From Rhynchonema sp. JSB1_4 (Eukaryota > Nematoda > Chromadorea > Monhysterida > Xyalidae): 64,000 bases of DNA. The notes beneath the pieces were generated by a model. It saw nothing but the letters and a program-made list of their open reading frames with translations, did no database searches and had not been told where the DNA came from. The stretch lies in NCBI GenBank assembly GCA_030248065.1, contig JASAMV010004621.1:44006-108005 (forward strand), given 5' to 3'. A program made the translations under genes and the position numbers. Every line of letters begins with the position of its first letter. Positions within the stretch are counted from its first letter, which is position 1. This document shows positions 54,047 to 64,000 of the stretch, in pieces.

Positions 54047-55713
54047 AAAGGGTCTCCGCCATATATATTCGACCAAAACCAATCTCAATGAAACTTGGCA
54101 CGGTGACTGGGTTTGGTCCAAAACACTCACCATCAAAATAAAATACGGATCTGTTTCGCATGTTCTTAATGTGCCGTTTGATCACAAATGTTTCATAAAC
54201 ACCTTGGCTCTAATTTAAAATTATACTCATCTTTTTGACACTACCACAGCTCGCGCTACTTTGCCAAAACCACACTAATTTTAGAAAAAAAATTTTCCGT
54301 TGTATTTTTGGGCCACATAGACAGCACACAGAGGTTTACTATAAAATAGGTAACAAAGCCCATTTATCACGCTATTCAAGCGATCAAAGACCAATTTCCC
54401 ATCGCTGATAAGTTTCGACAAAAGTTCGCTCAACTGTTGTGAGCCTCAACTTTTTGGTCCTTTTCTGGGGACCCCAAGCACACTTCTATGTCATAATTTC
54501 CTATTTTAATAACGATGTACCAAGGTGATATATGGCACACCAGATAGCAAAAATATAATTGTTGTTAATTATGTGCAAAACTATGTTGGTTCCTCTGCGG
54601 ACTTGGAGATACGAGCAAGAAATGAATTTTACACAAAATTCATAATTTTAGCAAATTTTCGCTTCCGTCATATTTATAGACTGCCCGCAGTTGTGATGGA
54701 AGTATGGTATTTACTGTTCGATGAAGCCCCAACGTTACTGTTGTTTATCGATCAAAATCCAAAATTCTAGCTCTGACGTATCTTTAGAAAAATCGTGACC
54801 ATTGAGGTCCATGCGTTGGACTTGGAACTACAACCGGGCTTGTAACCGGACCAGCGTCTACGGTGCCTTCATTTAAACGACTTCTGCTCAAGATACGTTA
54901 GAGCTATGATCTTGAATTTTAATCGATAAACAACAATAACGTTGGGGCTTCATCGGACAGTAAATGCCACAATTCCATCACAACAGTAGGTAGACTAAAA
55001 ATGTGACGGAAGCGAAAATTTGTCAATATGGTGGATTTTGTGAAAATTTCATTTCTTGCTCGTACCTCCAAGTATGCAGATGAACCAACATAGTTTTGCA
55101 CATAATTAACAACAACTATATTTTTACTATCTGGCGTGCCATATATCACCTTGGTACATCGTTATTAAAATAGGAAATTATGACATAGAAGTGTGCTTGG
55201 GGTCCCCAGAAAAGGGCCAAAAAGTTGAGGCTCACAACAGTTGAGCGAACTTTTGTCGAAACTTATCAGCGATGGGAAATTGGTCTTTGATCGCTTGAAT
55301 AGCATGATAAATGGGCTTTGTTACCTATTTTATAGTAAAGCTCTGTGTGCTGTCTATGTGGCCCAAAAATACAACGGAAAATTTTTTTTCTAAAATTAGC
55401 GTGGTTTTGGCAAAGTAGCGCGAGCTGTGGTAGTGCCAAAAAAGTGAGTATAATTTTAAATTAGAGCCAAGGCGTTTATGAAACATTTGTGATCAAACGG
55501 CACATTAAGAACATGCGAAACAGATCGATATTTTATTTTGATGGTGCGGTGGTAGGGTCAAAATTTTTTACGTTTTAGCCCTTCGGGCTCAGACAGGGAG
55601 CTGATATGGGAAAAATTTTTCTTGGCCGTGAGTGTTTTGGACCAAACCCAGTCACCGTGCCAAGTTTCATTGAGATTGGTTTTGGTCGAATATATATGGC
55701 GGAGACCCTTTAA
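54047..55713. mobile_element. Complete TTAA-flanked foldback element
   Basis: AGGGTCTCCGCCATATATAT and its complement at the far end, each next to TTAA. The arms are about 800 bp each and contain CACTCACC/GGTGAGTG-like and TATCGATCAAAATCCAAAATT segments. Centre near 54.85 kb with ACCGGGCTTG. It is the uninterrupted relative of 15331-19394. No transposase; AGGG..CCCT ends with TTAA suggest a Kolobok-like nonautonomous element. Confidence 0.85.
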
Positions 55714-55743
55714 CGACCGCAACACTTGCCCGTCAGACGCAAG

Positions 55744-56074
55744 TATAGTCCGTCCACCAGCTCATGGCACTTTGTGTTGCTGTTGGCTGGTTTGTTCCCT
55801 TCCTCCACGTTCTAATGAAAGAGAAATTGAGTGTGACCGATGTTGCAAAAAAACTAAAAAAAATAATAAAATGTGTCGAAAAAGATTGAATTCGATCAAA
55901 TTTAAAATTAAATTAAATTAAAATCGATAAAACACGTCGATTTCACAAAAACCACAATTTGGGAGCAAAATAATATTTTTCGGAAACTCAATTTCTCTTT
56001 CATTAGAACGTGGAGGAAGGGAACAAGTCGGCCTGCAGCATCACAAAGTGACATGAGCTGATGGACGGACTATA
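55744..56074. mobile_element. TA-flanked MITE (TATAGTCCGTCC family), copy 4
   Basis: Ends TATAGTCCGTCCACCAGCTC and GAGCTGATGGACGGACTATA. Closely similar in length and content to copy 1 at 13.3 kb, in the same orientation. Confidence 0.8.
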
Positions 56075-56870
56075 CAACACAGAACACTCACTTATTTTTT
56101 CTGCCAGGTGTAGGAGGGCCGAGAACGGCCTCTGTTTCTTCCAACACCTTATCATAAAAGTAAAAGTTTGTCATCGAATGCAGATTGAGCGCACAAATTC
56201 TTGTGAAAATTCGTTACAAAACGCGCGAAGCGCGTAAATTTTTTTTTTCATATTGTCAACCTTAAACGACGAAATTTGACATTTTTATCTGTATATTTTC
56301 CTTCTTTTTTCTGGAATTTACCTGCAGCACCTGCTCCAGGTTATTTGAAGTTACCTGGAGCACTGCTACATGGGTGCTCCCACCGCAGCTGAGCCCCTGC
56401 TACAAACTAACGTTTTTCATTGATTAGAGACACTGACGGACGTTGTGTGGCGGTTGTTTTAGTTGGGTGATTGATGTCAAATTTGCAATAAGCATGGTTT
56501 CACAGATCAGATTTCTTCAATTTATTATTTTTCGACAAAAAAGTTGACGTAGCAAGTGCGCACTACTGCGATGAAATGCACTTAGCCAGCACGCGCGCGT
56601 GAAAATATCGATTGACTGCGGTCAGTCTCGCCGGCAGCCAGTGCCGGTCATTGAGCAGCAGCTGTTGGCCGATGTCGATCTAAGATGATCAGCCACAACA
56701 TCGGTTGGCCTGACCTATTTGGGCTGATCCTATTGTCGTCGACGCCAGTCGTCGGTTTTCGCCAAGCGCGTCGTTCCACAACTATGGGTTGCCGGATTTA
56801 GCGTAACACCAAATGAATGCAGGAAAGGAACACATGAATGTTGCGACTATACATTGACGTGCAGCCACAT
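56075..56870. other. Intergenic, nothing supported
   Basis: A CTGCAGCACCTGCTCCAGG / CCTGGAGCACTGCTACATGG-like imperfect inverted segment lies near 56.33-56.39 kb. No exon found. Confidence 0.35.
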
Positions 56871-57067
56871 ATTGTAACACTACGCCAACACGAGCCCGAT
56901 TTCAGAGGTGGTAGATTAGTGAAGTGAAACATTCATACGTGGCTGCAGATTTGGGAAACGTTACACGTTGTGGAATACAACGTGGTGCATGATGATTTCT
57001 CTTTCTTTCCGTTTTGCCCGTGCACCAACTCCGAAATCGGGCTCGTGTTGGCGTAGATTGCCTATAT
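56871..57067. mobile_element. MITE, CTACACCAAC family, copy 2
   Basis: GCCAACACGAGCCCGATTTC and GAAATCGGGCTCGTGTTGGC form the arms; interior AGTGAAACATTCATACGTGG matches copy 1 (GTGAAACATTCATGCGTGG). Confidence 0.75.
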
Positions 57068-57432
57068 ATAGCGTTTGAGCGACGCCGCTTGGCAAAAGTC
57101 GACGACTTGCACCTACGACTGAATAAGCCTCCATCTGAACTCTATCGGACAATGTGATGAATACGCGCCCTAGCTGTGAAACATCAAACGAATTGTTTGT
57201 TCTTCTAATACCAGTGCACGTGGGGTGGGTCAACCGTGCATGTGGTTCCCCTCTGAGTTCTGCACCACATTGACATCGGTATAATTATATAGCGTTTTGA
57301 AAACAATCTTCGATTTGCTTTGGGGTAGGAGTGCTCGAAAATGACTTTTTGAGATTTTATATAGGTACACATATACATAAAAAATCTTTCATTTATTTAT
57401 ATAAAAAATATAAATAAAAATAGAAGAGAAAA

Positions 57433-57545
57433 GGAAAAAAAAAAAAAAAAAAAAAATGAGAGATTAGAATTGGGTTAATTTTTTTTAATAAAAAAAAAAA
57501 AAAAAAAAAAAAAAACAAAAAAAAAAAAAAAAAAAACAAAAACAT
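57433..57545. repeat. Homopolymer A tracts
   Basis: Runs of A of about 20 or more with a few C and T interruptions, in a wider AT-rich stretch. Length in an assembly is unreliable here. Confidence 0.9.
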
Positions 57546-57975
57546 ATATGTGCACATTTGCAGCGCTTACCCGACCATTTTGCTGCGACTGACCGATGGT
57601 GACGAGTCGATACGCAAGGTCGGCTAACATTTTTGTGGTCCACAGAAGTCCCTTTTTTTCTTGGAAAGTCCTGTTCAGACCTAACCAAATTAATCATTTT
57701 TTTAGTTCAACAAAAAGTATGTACCGCAACCGCGTAGTATATTCCTTGCAACTGCGTAAGCAATGTCGCACGAGGCGGTCATTTTTTCTACACTCCAGGT
57801 GAAACATCAGCCCTAGATTGCTTAGTGCGCATCACGCAGACAGTGACAGCCGTCCAAGCTTCATGTTTCACAGACACGTGCATAGAAATGCATGTGTTTT
57901 AACTGTGGTATGCCGTATCAATCATATGCCACACACAGGAAAGCCTCCTGTTTGCAACGGCCCTAAAAAAGCAAC

Positions 57976-58452
57976 TACCGGAGTTTTCCACTTAAAGCCC
58001 CCCCCCGAATAGAGCCCTCGGGGCTCTAAGTGGAAAATTTTCCACTTAAAGCCCCCGGGGGCTATAATTGGATTTATTTTTTTACGGACCATTGATTTTA
58101 CATCGAACAGTAAACTTGCCAAAATAGTTCAAACTAGTGTAAGAATGACCAAAATACCGCACTACCGCACTTTTCTGTTGTTTTACCAACGTTTTGCCAC
58201 GTTTGGATGAAGATCCTCACAATCAGGTTGAAATATGGTATCAGAATGTCAAAATGCTGGCCTAAAGTGTCCCTACTGACAACGGTGAAAACACCCAGTT
58301 TTCCGCTTAAAGCCCCCGAGGGCTGTAAGTGGAAACGTTTCCACTTAAAGCCCCCGGGGGCTCTAATTGGATTTTTTCTTTCTGGTCGGAGGGTCCATTT
58401 TCCACCAATTTCCGCATAGAGCCCTCGGGGCTTTAAGTGGAAAACTCCGGTA
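57976..58452. mobile_element. Foldback element, ACCGGAGTTTTCCACTT ends
   Basis: Ends TACCGGAGTTTTCCACTTAA and TTAAGTGGAAAACTCCGGTA, TA on both sides, with multiple internal GAGCCC(T/C)CGGGGGCT palindromes. Fragments of the same type at 10.4-10.75 kb. Confidence 0.78.
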
Positions 58453-58710
58453 ATATTCCACAGCCAGTTGTACTTGACTTTCTTTCGGCCTACTCAAGGA
58501 TTAGTAGCGTTTTAAAGGCAGCAAATAATTGATTGTTGACGGCGTTTATTTACGCCCATTTTTTCATGAAATGGAGACTAGATATCGGAAAGTTAGTTTT
58601 TGGACTTACATTTTTGAAAAGTTGCTTTGTGATGTTTCACGAGGCCGAGCTTTTTTCAAAACAATGTTTTTTGAAAACTTTTTCTTTTTTTAACCCAACA
58701 CTGGATATTA

Positions 58711-60042
58711 ATGCATAGCATTAATGGCAACACCTTTATATCATTGACATTTCAGTTCCATCGATCGAAGGGCGTGACTGTTGTCGTCAAAGAATCGTCC
58801 CTGGGCTGGCGTCCAATGATCGTGTCTGGCGTCCAGTTTGAACCAGGCAGCCATCCATTCTCGTACATCATTCAAGAACTGGCGGGTCCGATGGAGCAGT
58901 ATCATGTGAAGCCCACGGACTGCGAGTACTTTGCATATGGTGAGTAAGATGTATGTCTTTGATCGATCCGCGGATGCAGACACTTGACCATTTCCTACCG
59001 TTTTGCATTACGCTTCCGTCCAGGAACTAAGTGTAAAGAAGCATATCTGCATTGAATTAAAAGCCACTTTATGCTTTCTCTCGTAGCGCTACACGCAAAT
59101 TTCTCGTGCGCTGATTGGCTCGTGCCCGCGCGACAGTGTCTACGAGACAATGTGTAAAGTGGCCTTAAGCATCGAACGCATCATTTTAGGCAGCGATCTG
59201 ATGGCAACCGAGCACTTCACCATAGTTGATGACAAGAGCGCAGTGCACTGGTATCAGGGTGCATTGGCGGGCGAACCAGAACGCGTGACGATTCATTATC
59301 GGGGTTGGCGTTTACCTCATTTGACATTTTTGAAAACCAACATCGGTGACGCACCTGGTCGGCTCCGATTGTGGTGTGTTGACAGCAAGATGATTGTGGT
59401 CCAATCACTCTATTTTCATTCTACTACTATGATCAATATTTTAGCGACCCCATCCAACCATGGTCACGAGCCGCGTCGCGCTGTGACCAGTGCAACGTCT
59501 CCGCCTGGTGTGTTCCGTTGACGTTCAGATCGCTTCGGTTGTGATCCAACCACTCTATGTTTATTCGACCACTTTGATCAACGTTTTTAGCAAACGTCGT
59601 TGATCAGTTGAAGAAGTTGTTGTCCGAGGAAAAAGGTGGTCACACCGACGGAATGCGATGGCCGGATGGAGATCGATGTCGATTGGAACCCTCGGAGTCT
59701 GAGCGTTTGCGTACGTTTCGATGATGTTTCCAATCGCTTATTATGTGATCCTCATCATATCCATTCCATTTCAATTCAGTATTATAATTTGATCAATGTT
59801 TCAGTCACGATGGCCGAAATCGTATCGGTGCAGCCACGTTCGCAGCACGGTGGGTTTCGACGACATAAAGATCTCTTAGATCCGCCTAATTATTTTGTGG
59901 GCAAATTCATTTGAACAAATCGAATTCAACAGGTCCGATCAGCAGTTGCATCAAGGGCGACTGCGCTCATCCAGCCTGCGAACAAAAGAGACAGACCGAG
60001 TCAAAGACCGATGGAAGTCAATCGATGAAGAAAGATTTTTGA
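58711..60042 (+). CDS. GGCT-like gene, third copy
   Basis: Exons A 58756-58939, C 59190-59357, C2 59445-59507, D 59591-59710, E 59805-59849, F 59933-60042, identical in exon positions to the left-arm copy (offset 34113). All phase-1 junctions and the acceptor of exon F are intact, including YFAYGSDLM across the A-C junction. Homology to the palindrome begins abruptly at 58711, so the upstream leader-like peptide and minisatellite are absent here. A start codon is therefore unclear. A downstream tail continues to about 61260 with a hAT-like element inserted. Confidence 0.5.
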
Positions 60043-60262
60043 CAGGCACACAACATCCGTTAAAAATAACGTACATACTATAGGTATTGCTCAGTTGTGG
60101 CACTCCACCGATTATAATTCCCTCATATTGCATGGTCATGTAGCTATAGGTTTGATTTTAATTGGTTGAAGAGTATGAACTGATGCAATCTATATTTGAA
60201 TTCCCCAATCCATTTGAATTTTCTACGAAGCATACGCATTGTGATCCTCCTTACATTGAATT

Positions 60263-60989
60263 CAGGGTTGGATTAAAAAAAATTATTATAAAACTTTTTT
60301 AAACTTTTTTGAATTTTTTAAAAAAAAATTTTAGATTTCCTTTTTTTATTCCGGACCACAAAAATTTCTGTTCGCAATGTGAAAAATTGTCGAAGTTTTT
60401 TGTAAGTATATTTGATTGTATTGCAGAATATAGGAATAGTTGACACCGACCAGTTGTGTTCACAAACTGGCAGTAGCGCGGTGATATTTTTTACGATGAG
60501 CCAGATAACGTGACAGTTCGCGTTGGGGACAGTCTGTATGTAGATTGTAGTATGAAAAGTGAAGGCGTATCACGGGAAAGGTAAATAATTGGCGTATTTT
60601 TTTAGCAAAGTTACATGAAAACAGCTGCATAACCCGCGCTTTTGGAACGATAATTTTAGATTTCAAGCAGATTTGACTTGTGGAATAACTGAATGCGCAC
60701 ATAATGACGGCTGTTTAGGTAGTTTAGTAAAGCCACGGACTGTCTAACGTTGTAATGACATTGTACCGATGCGAAATATAAGTGCCGCAAACGATTTTTT
60801 GAGAAAAATAAGCAGAAACATGCATAAAAACATGCATTTCACAACGAAAAAGGGGGAAACTAACAAAAAAAGTTGTGAAATAATAAAAAAAGGGAACTTA
60901 CTTTTCTAATTTTTAAAAACCGAAAAAGTGGCGAACTTTTTTAAAAATAAATTTTTTTTAATTTTTACTTTTTTTTTAACCCAACCCTG
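60263..60989. mobile_element. hAT-like MITE with 8 bp duplication ATTGAATT
   Basis: Ends CAGGGTTGGATTAAAAAAA and TTTAACCCAACCCTG, flanked by perfect ATTGAATT (60255-60262, 60990-60997). The palindrome copy at 26.16 kb shows the uninterrupted ACATTGAATTACTG, the empty site. Interior AT-rich. Confidence 0.9.
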
Positions 60990-61267
60990 ATTGAATTATT
61001 GATTCGAGGATCGTTGTTGTGATACAAACTGACCCATTTATGTATGTATGTACATCGCAGGAAATTATGGAAGAGAATACATAATTTGTGGACAATAGAG
61101 CACTAACTCGCCCGTGTTGATTTGAGATTGGGTGCCATCGTGGCTTCATCAATAATTTGAACGTGATTATCTTGTTTTCATGGTGCAAATTATGCGCATT
61201 AGCAACGTAATCCGTGCTATCCGATGACCGCCGCAAAGTCAGAACGATAGAAAAAAACCATTACACA

Positions 61268-61995
61268 GTCGTGGGATACTCCGTCGTTTTTTGGGATTGG
61301 GATACTTGTGTCCGGAACCCGCGATCCCAAAATTATGCACGCGAAAACTTCTTTGACCGATGGAAGAAATAAAGTACTGAGCAGGAGGGTGGGATGACTG
61401 GGTGTGAGGTTCCACAATTTCTTTATAGCCAAGGTGCTCATGCTATGCAAGCTACTACATGTAGTTGTGTATATCTGGCTCAACAACTGGTTTTGGAAAC
61501 TTCGTTAGTGGCTTGTACTGCTGCACAACGAGCTCATGAATCACCCGTCTGGGGTATACACGGTATTATACGCCGCATTATTTGAGTTTCATTTGTGGTT
61601 TCAAGAAAGCTATTGTTCCTCTTTTATGGATTCAGGAAAATGACAGAGACAAAAGTGAATCGAACACTTATGTATTGTTCAGGCGTTCATGTTCACAAAG
61701 AACCGTTTCCAGACCAGGATTTCAACTTGCAGTTTTCGGGGCTAAGCATCTGGCTAAAATGAGGATGCAACAAATCTCATGTTACATAACACTCATTGTA
61801 AGTGAGATTTGTCATGTGAAAATCACGACTATACGTAATCTCAAATTATGTTCTTTCAACGACGCAACACATTCAAGGTACAACTGCTCACATTATGCAG
61901 AAAAAAATACAAAAAACTGAATGGGAGCATGCAATTGTCGTTGAGGCCCTTGTTTTTTAAAATTGTGACTAAGGCACTCTCTAGTGGTGGAACGA
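61268..61995. other. Intergenic, no supported gene
   Basis: Begins where homology with the palindrome ends. A GGGATTGGGATACTTG/CGGAACCCGCGATCCC segment is followed by AT-balanced sequence. Small plus-strand frames (61394-61920) lack good splice context. An inverted ATCTCA(C/T).TTACAATGAG motif lies near 61.77-61.81 kb. Confidence 0.35.
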
Positions 61996-62175
61996 TCACC
62001 AGGTCAAAGTGAACGGTATCACAATGGTCAAAGTGCTTGCGATTAGGGTTCCAGCCCCATTTTGAGGCACGTCGTGTTGAACCATGTCGATCTGTTTGAT
62101 CTCGGTTATCGCGCCGCTCACTTTGCTGTTCCACTCGGGCTTCAACTGGTCCATTGTAGTGGCTGGATCGTCGAC
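61996..62175 (-). CDS. Last exon of an unknown protein with a GPI-anchor-like tail
   Basis: An AATTTCAG acceptor opens in phase 0: VDDPATTMDQLKPEWNSKVS, then EIKQIDMVQHDVPQNGAG and a hydrophobic end TLIASTLTIVIPFTLTW followed by TGA. Small residues N-G-A-G before a hydrophobic C-terminus are typical of GPI signals. A second frame is open across the same stretch, so the choice is not certain. Upstream exons were not resolved. Confidence 0.35.
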   Translation of the reverse strand, partial: VDDPATTMDQLKPEWNSKVSGAITEIKQIDMVQHDVPQNGAGTLIASTLTIVIPFTLTW

Positions 62176-62468
62176 CTGAAATTGAGACTGTGTTGTTACG
62201 GAGGGCATTAAAATTGGTGATTGAATCGGACTTGGTGCTTGACGTGAGTTTCGCATCAAGGAATGTTCCGCATGGAGCAGCTCCGCTGGTTTCTTTTATA
62301 AACTGTGCAGTCTCCAGCTTACAGGCGCCTGCAGGCCGAGCCTGCGCAGACTGAGCATCGCCTAGCATTGCAGCTGGTACTGTAAAGATGATCATTCATT
62401 TGCTTCATTTCACACAGATTCAGTTTCATCGCCAATTTCCCTCACCCTTGACTCTACACTGTATCATC

Positions 62469-64000
62469 ATGCCATCATCACACCAATGTCTGCCATCAAT
62501 TCTGCTGCTCTTTTTGCCCCTGATGAGCGTATCAATCGATTTCGACTACGAATGCACCAAAGGCATACAGCTCGATATGGTTGCCTACTACCATCGATCA
62601 GAGAAAAAGTGCTACGTCGGAAAGGAAGCGTACAGTAAAGATGACGGACGCAGTTGGCCGCAGGCGAAGGCTGATTGTGAAAAATTAGAAGAAACTGAGT
62701 TTTTCTATCAGGGGACTCTTGCGTCGATCAAAATCCAAGATAAACCAAAAGAAACAATCGCAGAAATCATTCGAGAAAAGATGGTCGGCATTTTTCATAA
62801 CTGCGCTAATCTTGAGGTCAGAGTTTGAAAAACATGTGGGCTTCATCATAAATTATAATCTTAGGGTCTGAAATGTGAGGGTCACTCCTACCAATCCTAC
62901 TGGACCGGCGGGCGTATTGAAAATCTAGAACAACATGATGTAAGGGACACGGAGATCGTGCGGACCTGGTACAAATGGGACTCGGACGACACAACCGTAG
63001 ACGTGAACGTGTGGGCAAACGACCAGGTATGTGGCAATTGGTGCATGTGTGACGATGTCCTGGTGCACCACACCGCCTGTCAAAACAGGCGAAACGGACA
63101 TTAACTATGTACATAACTGCTGTTGCATCAATGTAAGAACTGCACCTACATGCACTACCAGTGCTCATATTACCGTGGTGAACTCAAGTGGCCAAATCAC
63201 ATCGTCAGCGCACGTTGTAGGGTCATCAGCTCACCCAGAATGCCGTGTATTATTTATCGCGCTCATTTGGGGCTGCCGTGAGTTGGTAAAGTCCTTCGAC
63301 CACTTGAGTAGACCACTGTAACGACAGTCCTGTTTGTAGTCGGAAGGATGTAACGGTGGGTAGGTATTTGTGTATTACATACCTACAGATCTCCGAGTAA
63401 GTTTGGGGGTGGGGGCCCGCGAAAACCGAGCGCCGCGCGGCGCACGCGGGTGGTGCGGGTGATCTTTTATAACACGCCCCTTTTATAATACGCGCTCCTC
63501 ACATCCACGGGTCCCCCGCACCGCACCCACCCGCGCCACCCAAACTTCCTCGGAGATCTGTACAAATCTCGAAATGTCTCTTGAATTTAGGGGGATGCTG
63601 TGGCTCAAAAATCATTTTGATCCAGTGCATCGGGTGGGTCGGTAGGTCCGGGGATGGTGCGGGCGCATATGCCTGTGTGTTATACAAAGGTCATCCGCAC
63701 CACCCGCGTGCCCCTCGGGGCACTCGGTTTTCGCGAACCCCTACGCCAAACTTACTCGGAGATCTGTATAATCTCGAAATGTCCCACAAGATGAAAAGCC
63801 ATACGTGGCCAAGATGGAATGCATTACATTTCATGACAGCCCTGTCAATAACGGGGTCAGTTCACACCATGCCTAATGTACACATTTTAAAGCCCAATAA
63901 CGTCATCGAGTACGCTGGGAAACAGTCATGTGCCGACTTCCGGTGTTACTACAAAGATTCTGGCTATTCGGTGATCTATGGATTGGCTGATTTTTATTTT
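62469..64000 (+). CDS. Secreted C-type lectin-domain protein (3' end outside window)
   Basis: Exon 1 62469-62816 starts MPSSHQCLPSILLLFLPLMS, a signal peptide, then a C-type lectin-like start: YYHRSEKKCYVGKEAYS, SWPQAKADCEKL, YQGTLASIK. Exon 2 62865-63026 gives SYQSYWTGGRIE and WYKWDSDDTTVDVNVWANDQ, matching the WxG and W-N segments. Exon 3 63799-63855 gives PYVAKMECITF. A possible exon 4 from 63893 gives CADFRCYYKDSG; the intervening 37 nt intron is very short and doubtful. The canonical EPN/QPD and WND calcium motifs are not clear, so sugar binding is uncertain. All junctions used are phase 0. Intron 2 carries a foldback MITE. Confidence 0.75.
63384..63768. mobile_element. Foldback MITE in lectin intron 2
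   Basis: Ends TACAGATCTCCGAGTAAG and CTTACTCGGAGATCTGTA, then GCACGCGGGTGGTGCGG and its complement. An additional internal CCTCGGAGATCTGTACA at 63.55 kb suggests a nested or duplicated end. GC-rich compared with flanks. Confidence 0.78.

Overview
The window is eukaryotic DNA from an animal. Its genes are split into short exons with GT..AG introns and TTTCAG-type acceptors, with no bacterial operons or Shine-Dalgarno sites, and inverted-repeat transposons are very dense. The large gene alternating Kunitz and lustrin-type cysteine-rich modules, plus the short introns, suggests a nematode, perhaps a repeat-rich lineage outside the Caenorhabditis group. That assignment is inference.

1-10.1 kb, minus strand: the 3' part of a multi-module secreted protein gene. 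Twenty module exons are visible (10 lustrin-type, 10 Kunitz-type, the last cut by the window edge), strictly alternating, one module per exon, almost all with symmetric phase-1 boundaries. 10.1-15.3 kb has no gene I can support. It holds foldback elements: Harbinger-like, TA-flanked, hAT-like and others.

15.27-39.87 kb: a very large imperfect palindrome. Its arms (about 15.27-27.17 and 31.47-39.87 kb) each carry a complete five-exon securin-like gene (KEN box, D-box, acidic PEYD segment), a truncated copy and a longer copy of a gene with a gamma-glutamylcyclotransferase-like motif, and the same older MITEs. Each arm is itself an inverted duplication (centres near 23.8 and 35.1 kb). The spacer contains a smaller inverted repeat, three degenerate C2H2 zinc-finger modules, an acidic exon and a hAT-like element. 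Later insertions are present in one arm only, so the other arm shows the empty site: a TTAA-flanked foldback in the left arm (itself split by a 2.3 kb block with a tandem tRNA-like array), a Harbinger-like element in the right arm, and a 168 bp MITE in the inner left repeat.

39.9-58.7 kb: mostly mobile and repeated DNA. It includes a Helitron-like pair, an 0.8 kb hAT-like element with GT-rich repeats, three 0.53 kb foldbacks, 1.0-1.1 kb foldbacks, tandem repeats near 51 and 52 kb, and a second complete TTAA foldback. Only a few orphan coding-like exons occur here.

58.7-61.3 kb: a third copy of the longer GGCT-like gene, interrupted downstream by a hAT-like element with a perfect 8 bp duplication. 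62-64 kb: a minus-strand last exon with a GPI-anchor-like tail, then a plus-strand C-type lectin gene running off the window.

The strongest observations are (a) co-occurring extra cysteines in neighbouring Kunitz and lustrin modules, which predict inter-module disulfides, and (b) the palindrome carrying two intact securin-like genes.
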